From contig NZ_JAEUAN010000025.1 of the NCBI RefSeq assembly GCF_019511445.1, positions 1-64,000 of the forward strand: a DNA stretch of 64,000 bases, read 5' to 3'. The notes under the pieces are model-generated. The model was not told the DNA's origin and did not search any database. It was given only the letters and a program-made list of their open reading frames with translations. The stretch's first letter is position 1; each line of letters starts with the position of its first letter. Shown piece after piece: positions 8,118 to 17,260 of this stretch. This stretch comes from Aliirhizobium wenxiniae. Its GTDB lineage: Bacteria > Pseudomonadota > Alphaproteobacteria > Rhizobiales > Rhizobiaceae. Both the position numbers and the translations under genes were made by a program.

Positions 8118-9212
8118 TCAAGCCTTTCGGCGAAATATCGACTTGATCAGGCCGAGGGCGGATCTGCGATGCGCCTGCATTCGGTAATTGACGACGCGCT
8201 TCGCCCGCTCGGAAGACAAAAGGAAGGTCAGGACGAAGAAGAGCGTCATCGATAATTTGATCTTGGCGGAATACGGGTAGAGCCACAGAAGCGACAGAAG
8301 AAAGAGAAACTGACGCAGGCCGACACGCATGCTGTTGGCGATCGCCAGATAGAAGCTTCTTTCCTGATAGAAATAGGCGCGATCCGCGGTGACCAACCGG
8401 GAGCCAAGCCCCCGCTCGTTCAAAAGCCGGCGCAAATGCTCCAGCCTGTTCTCGAAGCGCTCCGCCTCACGCTTGAGCGGGATGGGGTTCAGTTCGTTGC
8501 CGAAACCGGAATCATTGCGGTCATGGACGCGATAGAGGCCAAGCGGCTTGGAGAGGCTGATGATATCACCCATGAACGGCGCCACGAACAGGATGACGCC
8601 ATCGACGGCGCGTTCGTAATCGGCATCCTTGATGAATTGGCAGACATCCCGGCGAAACACATTTCCGGATGTGGGCGGGCTTGTATAATCGCCCGTCTTC
8701 AAGACATGTTCCGCCAGCTCCCGCCCCCGGAAATCGGAAAGCGGCGGTACCGGGCCACTGATAACCCGTCGGTGCGCATCCATTCTGAGCAGCGGAAACT
8801 GGAGCTTGGCCACATCCTCGTCCAGACGGGAGAGGATTTCGGTCAATGAGCCGGGCATAAGCTCGTCATCGGCATCGAGAAACAGGACGAACGGCGCCGT
8901 CGTTTCCTGCAGGCCGCGCAGGCAGGCGAGCCTTTGCCCTCCGTTTTCGGTGCGATAGGCCCGCACACCTGTCCGCCGGATTTCGCTCCAGGAATTATCG
9001 GTCGAGCCGTCGTCAATGACGACCAGTTCGCAATCCCTGTGCCCCTGCCTTATGACGCTTTCTATCGCATCGCCGACGTAATCCGCGTAATTCCAGCAGG
9101 TGACGATGACCGCCAGCCTGGGAGAGCGCACACGCCGTTTTCTCACGGAAACGTTGCTGCCGAAATCCGCCGCCACAATCCTATAGGGTTTCAGGGCAGC
9201 ATGGTCACTCAT
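8118..9212 (-). CDS. Family 2 glycosyltransferase
   Basis: This 364-residue enzyme probably adds a sugar to a polysaccharide repeat unit at the cytoplasmic membrane face. The GT-A domain is plain: LAVIVTCWNYADYVGDAIES at about residues 33-52, VVIDDGSTDNSW (nucleotide-binding Asp) and LDADDEL as the DXD-type metal site. The C-terminal quarter has a hydrophobic stretch (FLFLLSLLWLYPYS and TLFFVLTFLLS) that would attach it to the membrane. Its ATG overlaps the stop of the upstream PCP gene (ATGA), so it is the last gene of a three-gene coupled block. Donor and acceptor cannot be told from sequence. Confidence 0.92.
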   Translation of the reverse strand: MSDHAALKPYRIVAADFGSNVSVRKRRVRSPRLAVIVTCWNYADYVGDAIESVIRQGHRDCELVVIDDGSTDNSWSEIRRTGVRAYRTENGGQRLACLRGLQETTAPFVLFLDADDELMPGSLTEILSRLDEDVAKLQFPLLRMDAHRRVISGPVPPLSDFRGRELAEHVLKTGDYTSPPTSGNVFRRDVCQFIKDADYERAVDGVILFVAPFMGDIISLSKPLGLYRVHDRNDSGFGNELNPIPLKREAERFENRLEHLRRLLNERGLGSRLVTADRAYFYQERSFYLAIANSMRVGLRQFLFLLSLLWLYPYSAKIKLSMTLFFVLTFLLSSERAKRVVNYRMQAHRRSALGLIKSIFRRKA

Positions 9213-10855
9213 GATCGTTGCCTGTTGATGATGTAACCGACGAGATTGGCGCCAGCTCTGCGCAATTGCAGTTCAGCATTCCTGACCGCTTCCCGCGTGG
9301 TGCGGCCCCAGCGCGTGACGATCACGACCACATCAACCTGAGAGGCCAATGAAAGAGCATCGAGTGAACTGTCCAATGCCGGCAGGTCGATAATCACATC
9401 CCCCTTCTGCCGGGCAGCCTCGATGATCTCGCGGATGCGCGGATGGCGAAAATTGGAATAGACGTTGGTCACCTCGTCACGAGAAAGGACCGGTAGAATG
9501 GCAATCCCATCCCGCTGCTCGAAGACCATATCCGCGATATCGGCATTCGAAATCGCGGCATCGGCAAGCGACGCCAGGGGACCACCCGCAACACCTCTGG
9601 TCTGCTCGCCGCACCAGAATACGGTTACCGGCCGCCCGCTTCGCTTCAGCATGTCGGCAAGGTTGAGCGTAAGGGCCGATCCGCCAGCGTCCCTCGAACA
9701 GCCCGCCAGCGCGATCACGGCATTCTTCTCGCCCTTTTTGTGAGTGTGCGAAATATCGATCAGCGTGCGCAAATCACGGATCGCCACCGAATGGCGCTGC
9801 ATTCGCTGCCCGGCGCCTACCCGCGTCGCCAGCTGCAACCGGCCGCCGACTTCCGGGATCTGCGCCATGCAGGGCAGCGAGGTTTCAAGTTCGAGATCCT
9901 TCGGGCCACGAACCTTTCGATCGAAAGCCATGCTCATCGCCAGCGCCGCCATGCCGACAAACAGGCCCAATATGCCACCGAATGCGACGATGAGCGAAGT
10001 CCGGGGACTGGATGGTGCAAGCGGAGGCAGAGCTGCGCCGGTAATCTTGGCATCGGCATCAGGCGTTGCCGCCTTGGGCAGCGTGCCCTCCTTCATCGCC
10101 TGGGTGGCCGTCTCGATCTGGGCCGTCAGGACATCGAGCCGGCCTTGCAGCGTTTCCGTTCCGGCGCTGGCAATCTGCTCCTTGGATGTGACGGATTGCA
10201 GGATGTAACCCGAAATGATCGCATTGGCGACACGCGCAGGCTGCGTGGGATCCGTCGACCAATATCCAACGGCAACGACATAGGACTGGCCGACACGGCG
10301 GGCCGATACCCGCTCGACGAAATTGGCAAAAGCGATGCGCTTGAGGTTTTCCTCCGGGCTCTGCGTCAGCGTGGAAGCGTCGCTCTCATTCGGCTGCCCC
10401 GAGAAGGTCGCTCGAACCAGATTGATCGCGCCGAGAATGGCCGACTTCAAGACGCCTTCGGGCTTGGGCGCGAGTTCGGGGCTTTCATAGAGCTTCAGGC
10501 TTTCGAAAACGCCGGAAAGAAGCCGTTCGGACAGGATGATCTGCAACTCGCTCTCGGCGCTGTTCAGATCCAGTCCCTGCTGCAATACCGAGGTCGTGGC
10601 ATTGGCGAACTGGCGCGGCTCCAGCAGCATGGTCGCCGTCGCATCATAGGTGCGCGGCAGTGACTGCGCGTAGAGCGCCGCCACGACAATGCCGGAAAAC
10701 ATGCAGGCGAGCAGCCGGATCTTGTATTGCCAGGCAATGGCAAAGACCAGCTTCAGGAACATGACCGGGCCATCGACCCTGTTGTCCTTCTGCACGTTAT
10801 CCAGCGGCCAGATGCGCGACGCTCGCTCGACGGGACCCGGTCTGTCAAAAGTCAT
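9209..10855 (-). CDS. Wzz/PCP-type exopolysaccharide transport protein with degenerate BY-kinase domain
   Basis: This 548-residue inner-membrane protein is of the PCP-2a (Wzc/ExoP) type that controls chain length and export of Wzy-dependent polysaccharide. The order is: cytoplasmic N-terminus; membrane segment at about 46-64; periplasmic Wzz domain (ATMLLEPRQFANATTSVLQQG and onward); a second membrane segment near 290-310; and a C-terminal P-loop-like domain. That domain has GCSRDAGGSAL where BY-kinases carry a GxxxGKS/T Walker A, so the nucleotide-binding Lys-Ser/Thr is missing; IIDLPALDSS fits a Walker B position. There is no C-terminal tyrosine cluster (end is YIINRQRS). It is therefore probably not an active kinase. 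It overlaps both neighbours by ATGA. Confidence 0.88.
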   Translation of the reverse strand: MTFDRPGPVERASRIWPLDNVQKDNRVDGPVMFLKLVFAIAWQYKIRLLACMFSGIVVAALYAQSLPRTYDATATMLLEPRQFANATTSVLQQGLDLNSAESELQIILSERLLSGVFESLKLYESPELAPKPEGVLKSAILGAINLVRATFSGQPNESDASTLTQSPEENLKRIAFANFVERVSARRVGQSYVVAVGYWSTDPTQPARVANAIISGYILQSVTSKEQIASAGTETLQGRLDVLTAQIETATQAMKEGTLPKAATPDADAKITGAALPPLAPSSPRTSLIVAFGGILGLFVGMAALAMSMAFDRKVRGPKDLELETSLPCMAQIPEVGGRLQLATRVGAGQRMQRHSVAIRDLRTLIDISHTHKKGEKNAVIALAGCSRDAGGSALTLNLADMLKRSGRPVTVFWCGEQTRGVAGGPLASLADAAISNADIADMVFEQRDGIAILPVLSRDEVTNVYSNFRHPRIREIIEAARQKGDVIIDLPALDSSLDALSLASQVDVVVIVTRWGRTTREAVRNAELQLRRAGANLVGYIINRQRS

Positions 10856-12891
10856 CGTGCAACACCTCCGCCGAGGCGTTCGATTTTGGCCTGCGGAACT
10901 TCCAGGGAGGCTGCCTTTTCCGGATTGATCTGCCCGCGGAGAAGATCAAGCAAAGCTGTCAGATTTCCCTTCACCCTGCCCCGGCGATCGATGAACGGTT
11001 CCGGTGCCAGGGATTTTGCAAAATTCATCGACATGTTGCGCCAGATCTGGCCGATCGCCTGTTTGGTCGTCATCGTTCCCTTCCGACGTAGATAAACGGG
11101 ATTGATTACCTGCGAATATCCGAGACGCTGGCCGCTGACCCGGCCGACCTTGACCCCCATATGAACGCCATAGGCTTCAGCGCATTTGACCAGATCCCCG
11201 CCTTTTTTCGCCAGCGACGCACCGAAATCCCGATCCTCCAGCCAGCCGTAGAGAACAAGACGCTCATCAAAGCGATTATCGCCTATGGCCGACACTCTGT
11301 ATGCCATGTTGCAGCCATAGGGGCTGAAGGGACGCTCCCAGACCGGGCCGCCACTTACCGGAGCTTCATCGACCAGCCTGATCGCCTCCGCAAACGGTAT
11401 GCCCGGGCCTTTGATGCCATCGGCCACCACGCGACCGGTAAACCCGACGACACTGCTCTCATCCGCAAAGGTACGAGCCGCGGTCGCAAGCCAGTTGGGG
11501 TCGGCGACGAAATCGTCGTCCAGAAAGACCAGGACGTCAATTCCCTGCGGCAAATGATCAAGGACCGCATTACGCTGCGCCGACAGGCCCGGCTTTCCGG
11601 TGATGATCTCGACACGATCGTCATCGACGAGATCTCCCGCATCGCTGCGCTCGACGCAGGACAGGATTACCCGTTCGGGAGCCAGCGTCTGCGTTGCCAG
11701 AAGATGGCGCAGGGTTTGCGATACGACGGCCGGACGACCACGTGTGGCGATGGCGACCGCAACCCTTGCAAGAGGCGGTGCGGCGGGCTGGACAGGCGCA
11801 AGACGCGTCGTCGGTTTTTCCAGCAATTCCCTGTATCCGGCGGCAGTCTCGCGCCAGGAGAATTTCTGCATCTGGACAAAGCCCTTTGCACGAAGGTCGT
11901 CTGCCGCCGAGGCCGAAGTCTTCAGGGTCTCGACATGGCGGACCCATTGGCCCGAATCAAAGGGAGAGGCCATCAATGCGGCATCGCCACAGACCTCGGC
12001 CATGCTCGAATGATAGGAGGAGATGACGGGACATCCCAAAGCCATCGCCTCGACAACGGGCAGGCCGAACCCCTCGTTCAGCGATGGAAAGGCAAGGCAT
12101 AGGGCATGTTTGAGAAAATAGGCGATATCATCATCCGACACGCGGCCGGCCATGATGATATTGGGTTGCTGCTCAGCGGTAGTTTCGCTGAAAATGCCCA
12201 AATCCCCGCCTGCGACGACGATATCAATGCCGAGCGCATCAAGCTCGCCTGCAATCTTCGACAAGAGAGACAGGTTCTTGTGCTTTGCACGCGAGCCAAG
12301 CGCGAAGACATAACGGCGGGAGCGCGAGGCGATGGACAGCACGATGCCGGGTGCAGTCTCCGCCGCGTCCGGTTGCCATTGAAGCACATGCTCGTAGCCG
12401 TTGGGCAGGACAGCAATATCCTTGGCCTCGATCGGCAGATAGCGGGCAAGCTGGCGGGCAGACGCATGGGAAACGGTTGCAATTCTCGTTGCACGCCTCG
12501 CAAGAACAGGCTGGATCGACTTGTAGGCTGTGCGGAATGCGAGGCTGTAGCTATCGGGAGCGGCAAAGACATTGCCGTCATGGATACAGACGATCTGCTC
12601 GCGTTTCAGAACGGGGGCCGTGTTGCACAGGTTGAGCAAACGCCCCTGCCACTTTAGCGGCAGGGCGAACTGTTCCCAGGCATGGCCTTTGAAACGGCCT
12701 CCGATCTCATGTCTTTTGAAAGACTTGAGCGTCGGATCGGCAGCCCCCGGAGGCACAAGAAGCGGAATGATCGCGCTGCCGTCACTTTCTGCGTCCAGTG
12801 CTTTGAGTACATTCAAGGCATAACGTTGCACGCCGGTCGGCGTCTGGGTCAGAAAGCGACCATTCACTGCGAAATTATGCTTTAGGACCAT
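10852..12891 (-). CDS. Bifunctional glycosyltransferase: GT4-type plus GT2-type domains
   Basis: This 679-residue protein carries two glycosyltransferase domains. Residues 1-360 are a GT-B/GT4 domain: FLTQTPTGVQRYALNVLKAL at the N-terminus, VSHASARQLARYL, FALGSRAKHKNLSLL and the family signature FPSLNEGFGLPVVEAMALGCPV. Residues about 375-620 are a GT-A/GT2 domain: VAVAIATRGRPAVVSQTL, GKPGLSAQRNAVLDHL and FLDDDFVADPNWL with the metal-binding acidic run. One polypeptide could add two sugars in succession. It is the first gene of the minus-strand block and overlaps the PCP gene by 4 bases. A sequencing-error fusion is unlikely because the linker is continuous and Pro-rich. Confidence 0.9.
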   Translation of the reverse strand: MVLKHNFAVNGRFLTQTPTGVQRYALNVLKALDAESDGSAIIPLLVPPGAADPTLKSFKRHEIGGRFKGHAWEQFALPLKWQGRLLNLCNTAPVLKREQIVCIHDGNVFAAPDSYSLAFRTAYKSIQPVLARRATRIATVSHASARQLARYLPIEAKDIAVLPNGYEHVLQWQPDAAETAPGIVLSIASRSRRYVFALGSRAKHKNLSLLSKIAGELDALGIDIVVAGGDLGIFSETTAEQQPNIIMAGRVSDDDIAYFLKHALCLAFPSLNEGFGLPVVEAMALGCPVISSYHSSMAEVCGDAALMASPFDSGQWVRHVETLKTSASAADDLRAKGFVQMQKFSWRETAAGYRELLEKPTTRLAPVQPAAPPLARVAVAIATRGRPAVVSQTLRHLLATQTLAPERVILSCVERSDAGDLVDDDRVEIITGKPGLSAQRNAVLDHLPQGIDVLVFLDDDFVADPNWLATAARTFADESSVVGFTGRVVADGIKGPGIPFAEAIRLVDEAPVSGGPVWERPFSPYGCNMAYRVSAIGDNRFDERLVLYGWLEDRDFGASLAKKGGDLVKCAEAYGVHMGVKVGRVSGQRLGYSQVINPVYLRRKGTMTTKQAIGQIWRNMSMNFAKSLAPEPFIDRRGRVKGNLTALLDLLRGQINPEKAASLEVPQAKIERLGGGVAR

Positions 12892-13111
12892 CGATCAATT
12901 CCAACGCTTCCCTGCAACAGAAAATATTGTTGAAATGCTCCCCAGTAAAAACAGCAGGGACACCAACAACACTAGCACACCAAAACTGAACTGCAGTAAC
13001 TAATATTTGAAATAGTTAATCCGGGAAGGGGAAAAGCCGACCATTTCAGGCGGATCGGCTAGACGCAACCAGGGCTGGAACGGCGCGCCTGAAACCAATG
13101 AGCGAGACCGA

Positions 13112-13810
13112 TCAATAGCTTCCACGCGCATTCAGGACGGCAGGTATCGTCTTCGCCATGATCACCAGATCACCGACGAGGCTATGATTGGCGACATAGA
13201 GTGAATCCAGCTGGACGCGCTTGACATAATCCGCATCACTGCGTCCGCTCACCTGCCACAGGCCCGTAAGGCCGGGGCGCACCCGGATATAGTCAGCGTA
13301 ATTCTGACCGTAATAGACAGATTCACTCGGAACGATCGGGCGTGGGCCCACCATGCTCATATGCCCCAGCACAACATTGATGAGCTGCGGGATCTCGTCG
13401 ATACTGCTCTTGCGCAGAAATGCGCCGAATGGCGTGACACGCGGATCGTTCTTCAGCTTGCGCGTTGCAGCCCACTCAGCCCGCTCCGCCGGATTGGCAG
13501 CCAAGTATTTCTCAAGCAACTCTTCATTATTGTTGACCATCGTCCGAAACTTCAGGCACGGGAACATCCCCCCGCCACGTCCGATCCTTCTATGCGCAAT
13601 AAAGATCGGCCTTCCCTGGATCAGAAGCAAAACAATGGATGTCATCAACATCAAAGGAGTAAGAACAAGCAATGCAATGGCGGATACCGCAACGTCCAAA
13701 GCTCTTTTTGAGGTAAAAGATAGCCTTGGAGACAGTCTTAACTTTATCTTTTCTGAAGCAAACAATCTCTGTACGCCAGTTTCATTGGCGTTTGCATTAA
13801 CGTCACGCAT
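13112..13810 (-). CDS. Undecaprenyl-phosphate sugar-1-phosphate transferase (ExoY/WbaP-like priming enzyme)
   Basis: This 232-residue membrane enzyme transfers a sugar-1-phosphate to undecaprenyl phosphate and so starts each polysaccharide repeat unit. Family features are all present: a reentrant hydrophobic helix (DVAVSAIALLVLTPLMLM, about 38-60), KFRTM near 90, the acidic S(S)IDEIPQLINVVLGHMSMVGPRP block and RPGLTGLWQVSGRSD. The length matches ExoY/PssA rather than the longer WcaJ type. It is divergent from the GT4 gene at 14090, sharing a 279-base AT-rich gap. Glucose or galactose as substrate cannot be distinguished. Confidence 0.92.
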   Translation of the reverse strand: MRDVNANANETGVQRLFASEKIKLRLSPRLSFTSKRALDVAVSAIALLVLTPLMLMTSIVLLLIQGRPIFIAHRRIGRGGGMFPCLKFRTMVNNNEELLEKYLAANPAERAEWAATRKLKNDPRVTPFGAFLRKSSIDEIPQLINVVLGHMSMVGPRPIVPSESVYYGQNYADYIRVRPGLTGLWQVSGRSDADYVKRVQLDSLYVANHSLVGDLVIMAKTIPAVLNARGSY

Positions 13811-14089
13811 TGACGCACTCCATATCAGCAGATGTGATTAAAGATCAGTCGGTTTGCATGCACTGCTTAACACTGTTAATTATTGCTAACAAATGCTTAA
13901 AAGTTTGACAATATATTTATTGACTGTAGTTTATTGAAAAATGAGTGAATATCCAGAAAGTCTTCTTTGATGCTTTCCGGACCGGATCAATCCAGCTTTT
14001 CTTTGAGACATGAAAAATATCGCGTCTCATCCTAAGAACTGCAGAAATATTACGGTTCAGAGAATATAACGATTCTCGTGAGGTTGTTC
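13811..14089. promoter_or_regulatory. AT-rich divergent promoter region
   Basis: The gap between the divergent priming-transferase and GT4 genes is much richer in A/T than its neighbours. It contains two TGCTTAA copies, a GTTA-N8-TAAC inverted pair and TTGACA at 13905-13910, but a good -10 at the right distance is lacking (best TAGTTT, 16-base spacer). It is a likely regulatory region for the exopolysaccharide genes on both sides; a MucR/RosR-type repressor would be a natural candidate, by inference only. Confidence 0.5.
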
Positions 14090-15214
14090 ATGCGCGTGGC
14101 AATTATTCATTATTGGCTCGTCGGGATGCGGGGCGGCGAGAAAGTCCTTGAGGCGATCTGCAAGATTTATCCGCAGGCAGACATTTACACACATGTGTAT
14201 GACAAAGATTCCATATCTTCCGCGATCAATTCACACACAATTTATCCGACCTTCATCAATTCTTTGCCCTATGCAAAACGGATGTATAAAAAGTATCTTC
14301 CATTGATGCCCATGGCGCTGGAACAATTAGATCTAAGTCAATATGATCTTGTCATCAGTAGCGAATCCGGGCCTGCCAAGGGCGTTATTCCGAATTCTCC
14401 AGCCGTTCATATCTGCTACTGCCACTCTCCGATGCGATATGTCTGGAATATGTACCACGAATACTATCGGAAGTCAGGTTTAATGACGCGGCTGATGATG
14501 CCGCCGCTTGCACATCGCCTCAGGGCCTGGGATATCGGCACGGCAAGCCGCGTCGATCACTTTGCCGCCAATTCCGTCACGGTCGCCAACCGCATCAGAA
14601 GCTACTATCGGCGGGATGCCGATGTCATCCATCCGCCCGTCGACACCCAGGCTTTCCGACCGGTGCCGATGCAGGAAGTGGGCGACTATTATCTGATGGT
14701 CGGCGAACTCGTCGGGTATAAAAGGCCCGATCTGGCAGTGCAGGCCTTCAATCTGACGAAGAAAAAGCTTGTCGTTATCGGCGGCGGCGAGATGCTGGAC
14801 CATATTCGCAAGATTGCCGGCCCGACCGTAACAGTCTTGGGGTCACAATCCTTTGATGTTCTCAAGTATCACTACGCCCGGTGCAGAGCCCTCATCTTTC
14901 CCGGTGAAGAAGATTTTGGTATCGTGCCTCTGGAGGCCATGGCAAGCGGCCGTCCGGTGATTGCCTTTGGACGCGGCGGCGCCACCGAAACCGTCATCGA
15001 TGGCAGAACGGGCGTCTTCTTCAATGATCAATCGGTCGAGACGCTGATAGACGCCATTGACCGGCTGGAGCGCATGGACTTCGATCCCGCCGATGCAGTG
15101 ACGCGCGCCGCCGATTTTGCGACGCCTGTCTTCATCCGGAAATTCAGTAACTTCGCTTATAGGGCGCTCGGCACGGAACCGCCGCCGGCCGTCAGACCCG
15201 CACAGATAGCGTGA
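14090..15214 (+). CDS. Family 4 glycosyltransferase
   Basis: This 374-residue GT-B enzyme acts in the cytosol on lipid-linked polysaccharide intermediates. It opens with MRVAIIHYWLVGMRGGEKVLEAI, an N-terminal glycine-rich acceptor loop, has HICYCHSPMRYVWNMYHEYYR in the N-terminal domain, and the donor-binding motif FPGEEDFGIVPLEAMASGRPVIAFGRGGATETV in the C-terminal domain. ATG 14090 is chosen because GTGAGG lies 6 bases upstream; a GTG at 14078 is in frame but would use up that site. The OPX gene follows after 33 bases. Confidence 0.9.
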   Translation: MRVAIIHYWLVGMRGGEKVLEAICKIYPQADIYTHVYDKDSISSAINSHTIYPTFINSLPYAKRMYKKYLPLMPMALEQLDLSQYDLVISSESGPAKGVIPNSPAVHICYCHSPMRYVWNMYHEYYRKSGLMTRLMMPPLAHRLRAWDIGTASRVDHFAANSVTVANRIRSYYRRDADVIHPPVDTQAFRPVPMQEVGDYYLMVGELVGYKRPDLAVQAFNLTKKKLVVIGGGEMLDHIRKIAGPTVTVLGSQSFDVLKYHYARCRALIFPGEEDFGIVPLEAMASGRPVIAFGRGGATETVIDGRTGVFFNDQSVETLIDAIDRLERMDFDPADAVTRAADFATPVFIRKFSNFAYRALGTEPPPAVRPAQIA

Positions 15215-15247
15215 AACAGGTGAAATAGCAGAAGGAGCATCGGGACC

Positions 15248-16564
15248 GTGACGCATACCAATTCTTCCTGTCATCGCCGCCGCAGAGCAATCTCTTCTTT
15301 CTCCGCAAGCGCATGGATGCTTGCACTTGCGGCAGGCATGTTTGCATCCGCCTTCAGTCCCGCAATGGCGGCCACCTATCTGCTTGGGCCTCTCGATGTC
15401 TTGAAGATCCGTGTCTTCGAATGGCGGCCAAGCGCCGGCATTGCCTATGAATGGGTGCCGCTGACGGGAGAATTTACCGTATCGGCGTCCGGAACGCTGT
15501 CACTGCCGATCGTCGGGACCATCCCGGTGGCCGGCAAGACGCCTGAAGAAGTGTCCGACATCATCGGTGAACAGTTGCAGGCGCAGATCGGGCTTCAGAA
15601 GAAGCCGAACGCTTCCATCGAAATCTCCAGCTATCGGCCCTTCTTCGTCACCGGGGCCGTCGGAACGCCCGGAAAATTCAACTTCCTGCCCGGCCTGACC
15701 GTGACACAGGCGCTGAGCATGGCAGGCGGAACCGGAAGTATCGATCCGAGGGTCATGGAGGTACAGCGTGAGGCGCTGGTCAATCAGGGAGACATGCGCG
15801 GGTTCGAAGCGGAACGCCTGGGCCTTGTGGCTAGGCAGGCGCGCGTCGACGCCATGCTGGCAAACAACAGCAAGATCAATTTTCCGCGGGAATTGACGGA
15901 CCGCTCATCTCAGGCCGCGGTGATGCAGGTGATGCGCAACGAGCAGGCGCTTCTCGACAGCCATCTGAGATCGATGGCTTCGGATCTCTCGGCGCTTGAA
16001 CAATCCAAAGTGCTCGCCAAGAACCAGATTGAAGGGCTGAAACAGAAGGAAGCGTCGCTGACGAAGCAGATCGATCTTGCCAACAAGGATCTCAGCTCGG
16101 TCAACAAGCTCGTGTCGCAAGGCCTGACCGTGTCGTCACGCCAGCTCGGCGCCAACCAGAACCTTGCGGATCTCGAGAGCCGCAATCTCGACGTATCGCT
16201 TGCACTTTTGACCACACAGCAGGATTTGACCAAGCTTGATCAGGATGCGCTGGCGGTTGTGGAGAAATTCAAGGCAGCCGCGCTGACGGAAGCCTCCGAT
16301 CTCAGAGACAAGCTGGCGGCAAATGAAGAGAAGATGAAAACGTCGCAGGCCTTGCTGCTGAATATCGAGATGCGATCACCGGCAGCGCTATCGGCGCTGA
16401 GCGCCGATGGCCGTCCCCGCACGATCACCAAGATCAGCCGCACTATCAATGGGGTGTCAGAGACTTTCGTCGTCAAGGACGACGATCCGGTGCAACCCGG
16501 CGATTTGATCCGCGTGGAGCCTCAGTTGAACAACCTGGCGCAAAACGGCAGCGCCTCGCAATAA
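15248..16564 (+). CDS. Polysaccharide export protein, OPX family (ExoF-like)
   Basis: This 438-residue secreted protein should form or feed the outer-membrane/periplasmic conduit for exopolysaccharide. A signal peptide spans residues 1-41 (cut near AMA-ATY). The Poly_export domain begins YLLGPLDVLKIRVFEW; a SLBB-like part follows (FFVTGAVGTPGKFNFLPGLTVTQAL); then a long coiled-coil segment at about 190-370, as in ExoF. There is no lipobox, unlike Wza. The start is GTG, with AGAAGGAGCAT 8-12 bases upstream. It probably works with the PCP protein at 9209-10855 rather than with the ABC set, but this is inference. Confidence 0.9.
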   Translation: MTHTNSSCHRRRRAISSFSASAWMLALAAGMFASAFSPAMAATYLLGPLDVLKIRVFEWRPSAGIAYEWVPLTGEFTVSASGTLSLPIVGTIPVAGKTPEEVSDIIGEQLQAQIGLQKKPNASIEISSYRPFFVTGAVGTPGKFNFLPGLTVTQALSMAGGTGSIDPRVMEVQREALVNQGDMRGFEAERLGLVARQARVDAMLANNSKINFPRELTDRSSQAAVMQVMRNEQALLDSHLRSMASDLSALEQSKVLAKNQIEGLKQKEASLTKQIDLANKDLSSVNKLVSQGLTVSSRQLGANQNLADLESRNLDVSLALLTTQQDLTKLDQDALAVVEKFKAAALTEASDLRDKLAANEEKMKTSQALLLNIEMRSPAALSALSADGRPRTITKISRTINGVSETFVVKDDDPVQPGDLIRVEPQLNNLAQNGSASQ

Positions 16565-16577
16565 CCGGCGTCAACCT

Positions 16578-16850
16578 TAGAGCCTTTCCGGGTTAAATTG
16601 AACCATTCTGCCGGAGCAGGTTTTCGTCAGGGCAAAGGCGATTGGCGAAGGGCATACCCGAAGGTACGGTCGAGCCGATCGCCTTTGATCCTGGCGGAAA
16701 GATGCCCGGCCCTTCGGGTTGGCTGAAACGGGCCGCCTGATCGTCCGGCCGGCTTGGCCGTATGCTTAGGCTACGACGCGCGCCTGCCGGACGACCATCC
16801 GACTCCGTTTGAGCCAACAGAATGGTTCAATTTAACCCGGAAAGGCTCTA
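16578..16850. repeat. 273-bp element with perfect 33-bp terminal inverted repeats
   Basis: The left arm (16578-16610) and right arm (16818-16850) are exact reverse complements over 33 bases, each bounded by TA. Inside, caaaggcgattggc (16633-16646) pairs with 16674-16687 (one mismatch), acccgaagg (16656-16664) pairs with 16711-16719, and tcgtccggc (16741-16749) pairs with 16786-16794; the first two are interlaced. No transposase frame is present. It looks like a MITE or large palindromic intergenic repeat, placed right after the OPX gene. Confidence 0.85.
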
Positions 16851-16951
16851 ATGGAGAGGAAAACTCATAACTACGGCAGGCGGGGCTTGATCGGAGGTGG
16901 GCCGGCATGCGATATTAATATTAGAAAACACTAATTAAAATTGAGTAATGC

Positions 16952-17260
16952 ATGATTACTTGGATCCTGATCCTCTCCGCCGCGATCGGCGCCGTTTGCG
17001 GAATCTGGCTTCATGTCGTTGTCTTTACCGTGCTTTCGGTATTCGTTGCGATCGTTTATCTGGTTACCGCGATTGCCACCGGCTTTTCGATTGTATCCGC
17101 TCTGCTGTGGATCATGATGCTGAGCGCCGCACTTTGCGCCGGTTATATTGCATCGCATGTGGCGCGCTATGTCATCCATACGAGAGCACAAAAAGCCAGG
17201 ATCCGTCACTCAGAACTGGATGCCGGCAGCAAATATCTCCACGACCAGCAGCAGCCGTAA
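16952..17260 (+). CDS. Small membrane protein of unknown function
   Basis: The 102-residue product has three closely packed hydrophobic segments (about residues 3-22, 24-46 and 50-72) and a basic, hydrophilic tail ending in DQQQP. I do not recognise a family; it does not resemble the ExoX/PsiA repressors that sit in some exo clusters. The upstream region is AT-rich with an ATATTAATAT palindrome; the ribosome binding site is weak. It lies between the repeat element and the GH16 gene, and could be part of the exopolysaccharide region or a chance neighbour. Confidence 0.6.
   Translation: MITWILILSAAIGAVCGIWLHVVVFTVLSVFVAIVYLVTAIATGFSIVSALLWIMMLSAALCAGYIASHVARYVIHTRAQKARIRHSELDAGSKYLHDQQQP

Noticed and set aside
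16593..16817. A 74-codon frame inside the 273-bp inverted-repeat element
   Set aside because: It is a by-product of the palindromic GC-rich repeat and lacks a ribosome site.
16952..17260. Small membrane protein considered as an ExoX/PsiA-type exopolysaccharide repressor
   Set aside because: Size and location fit, but the sequence and three-helix layout do not match what I know of ExoX, so it is left without a function.
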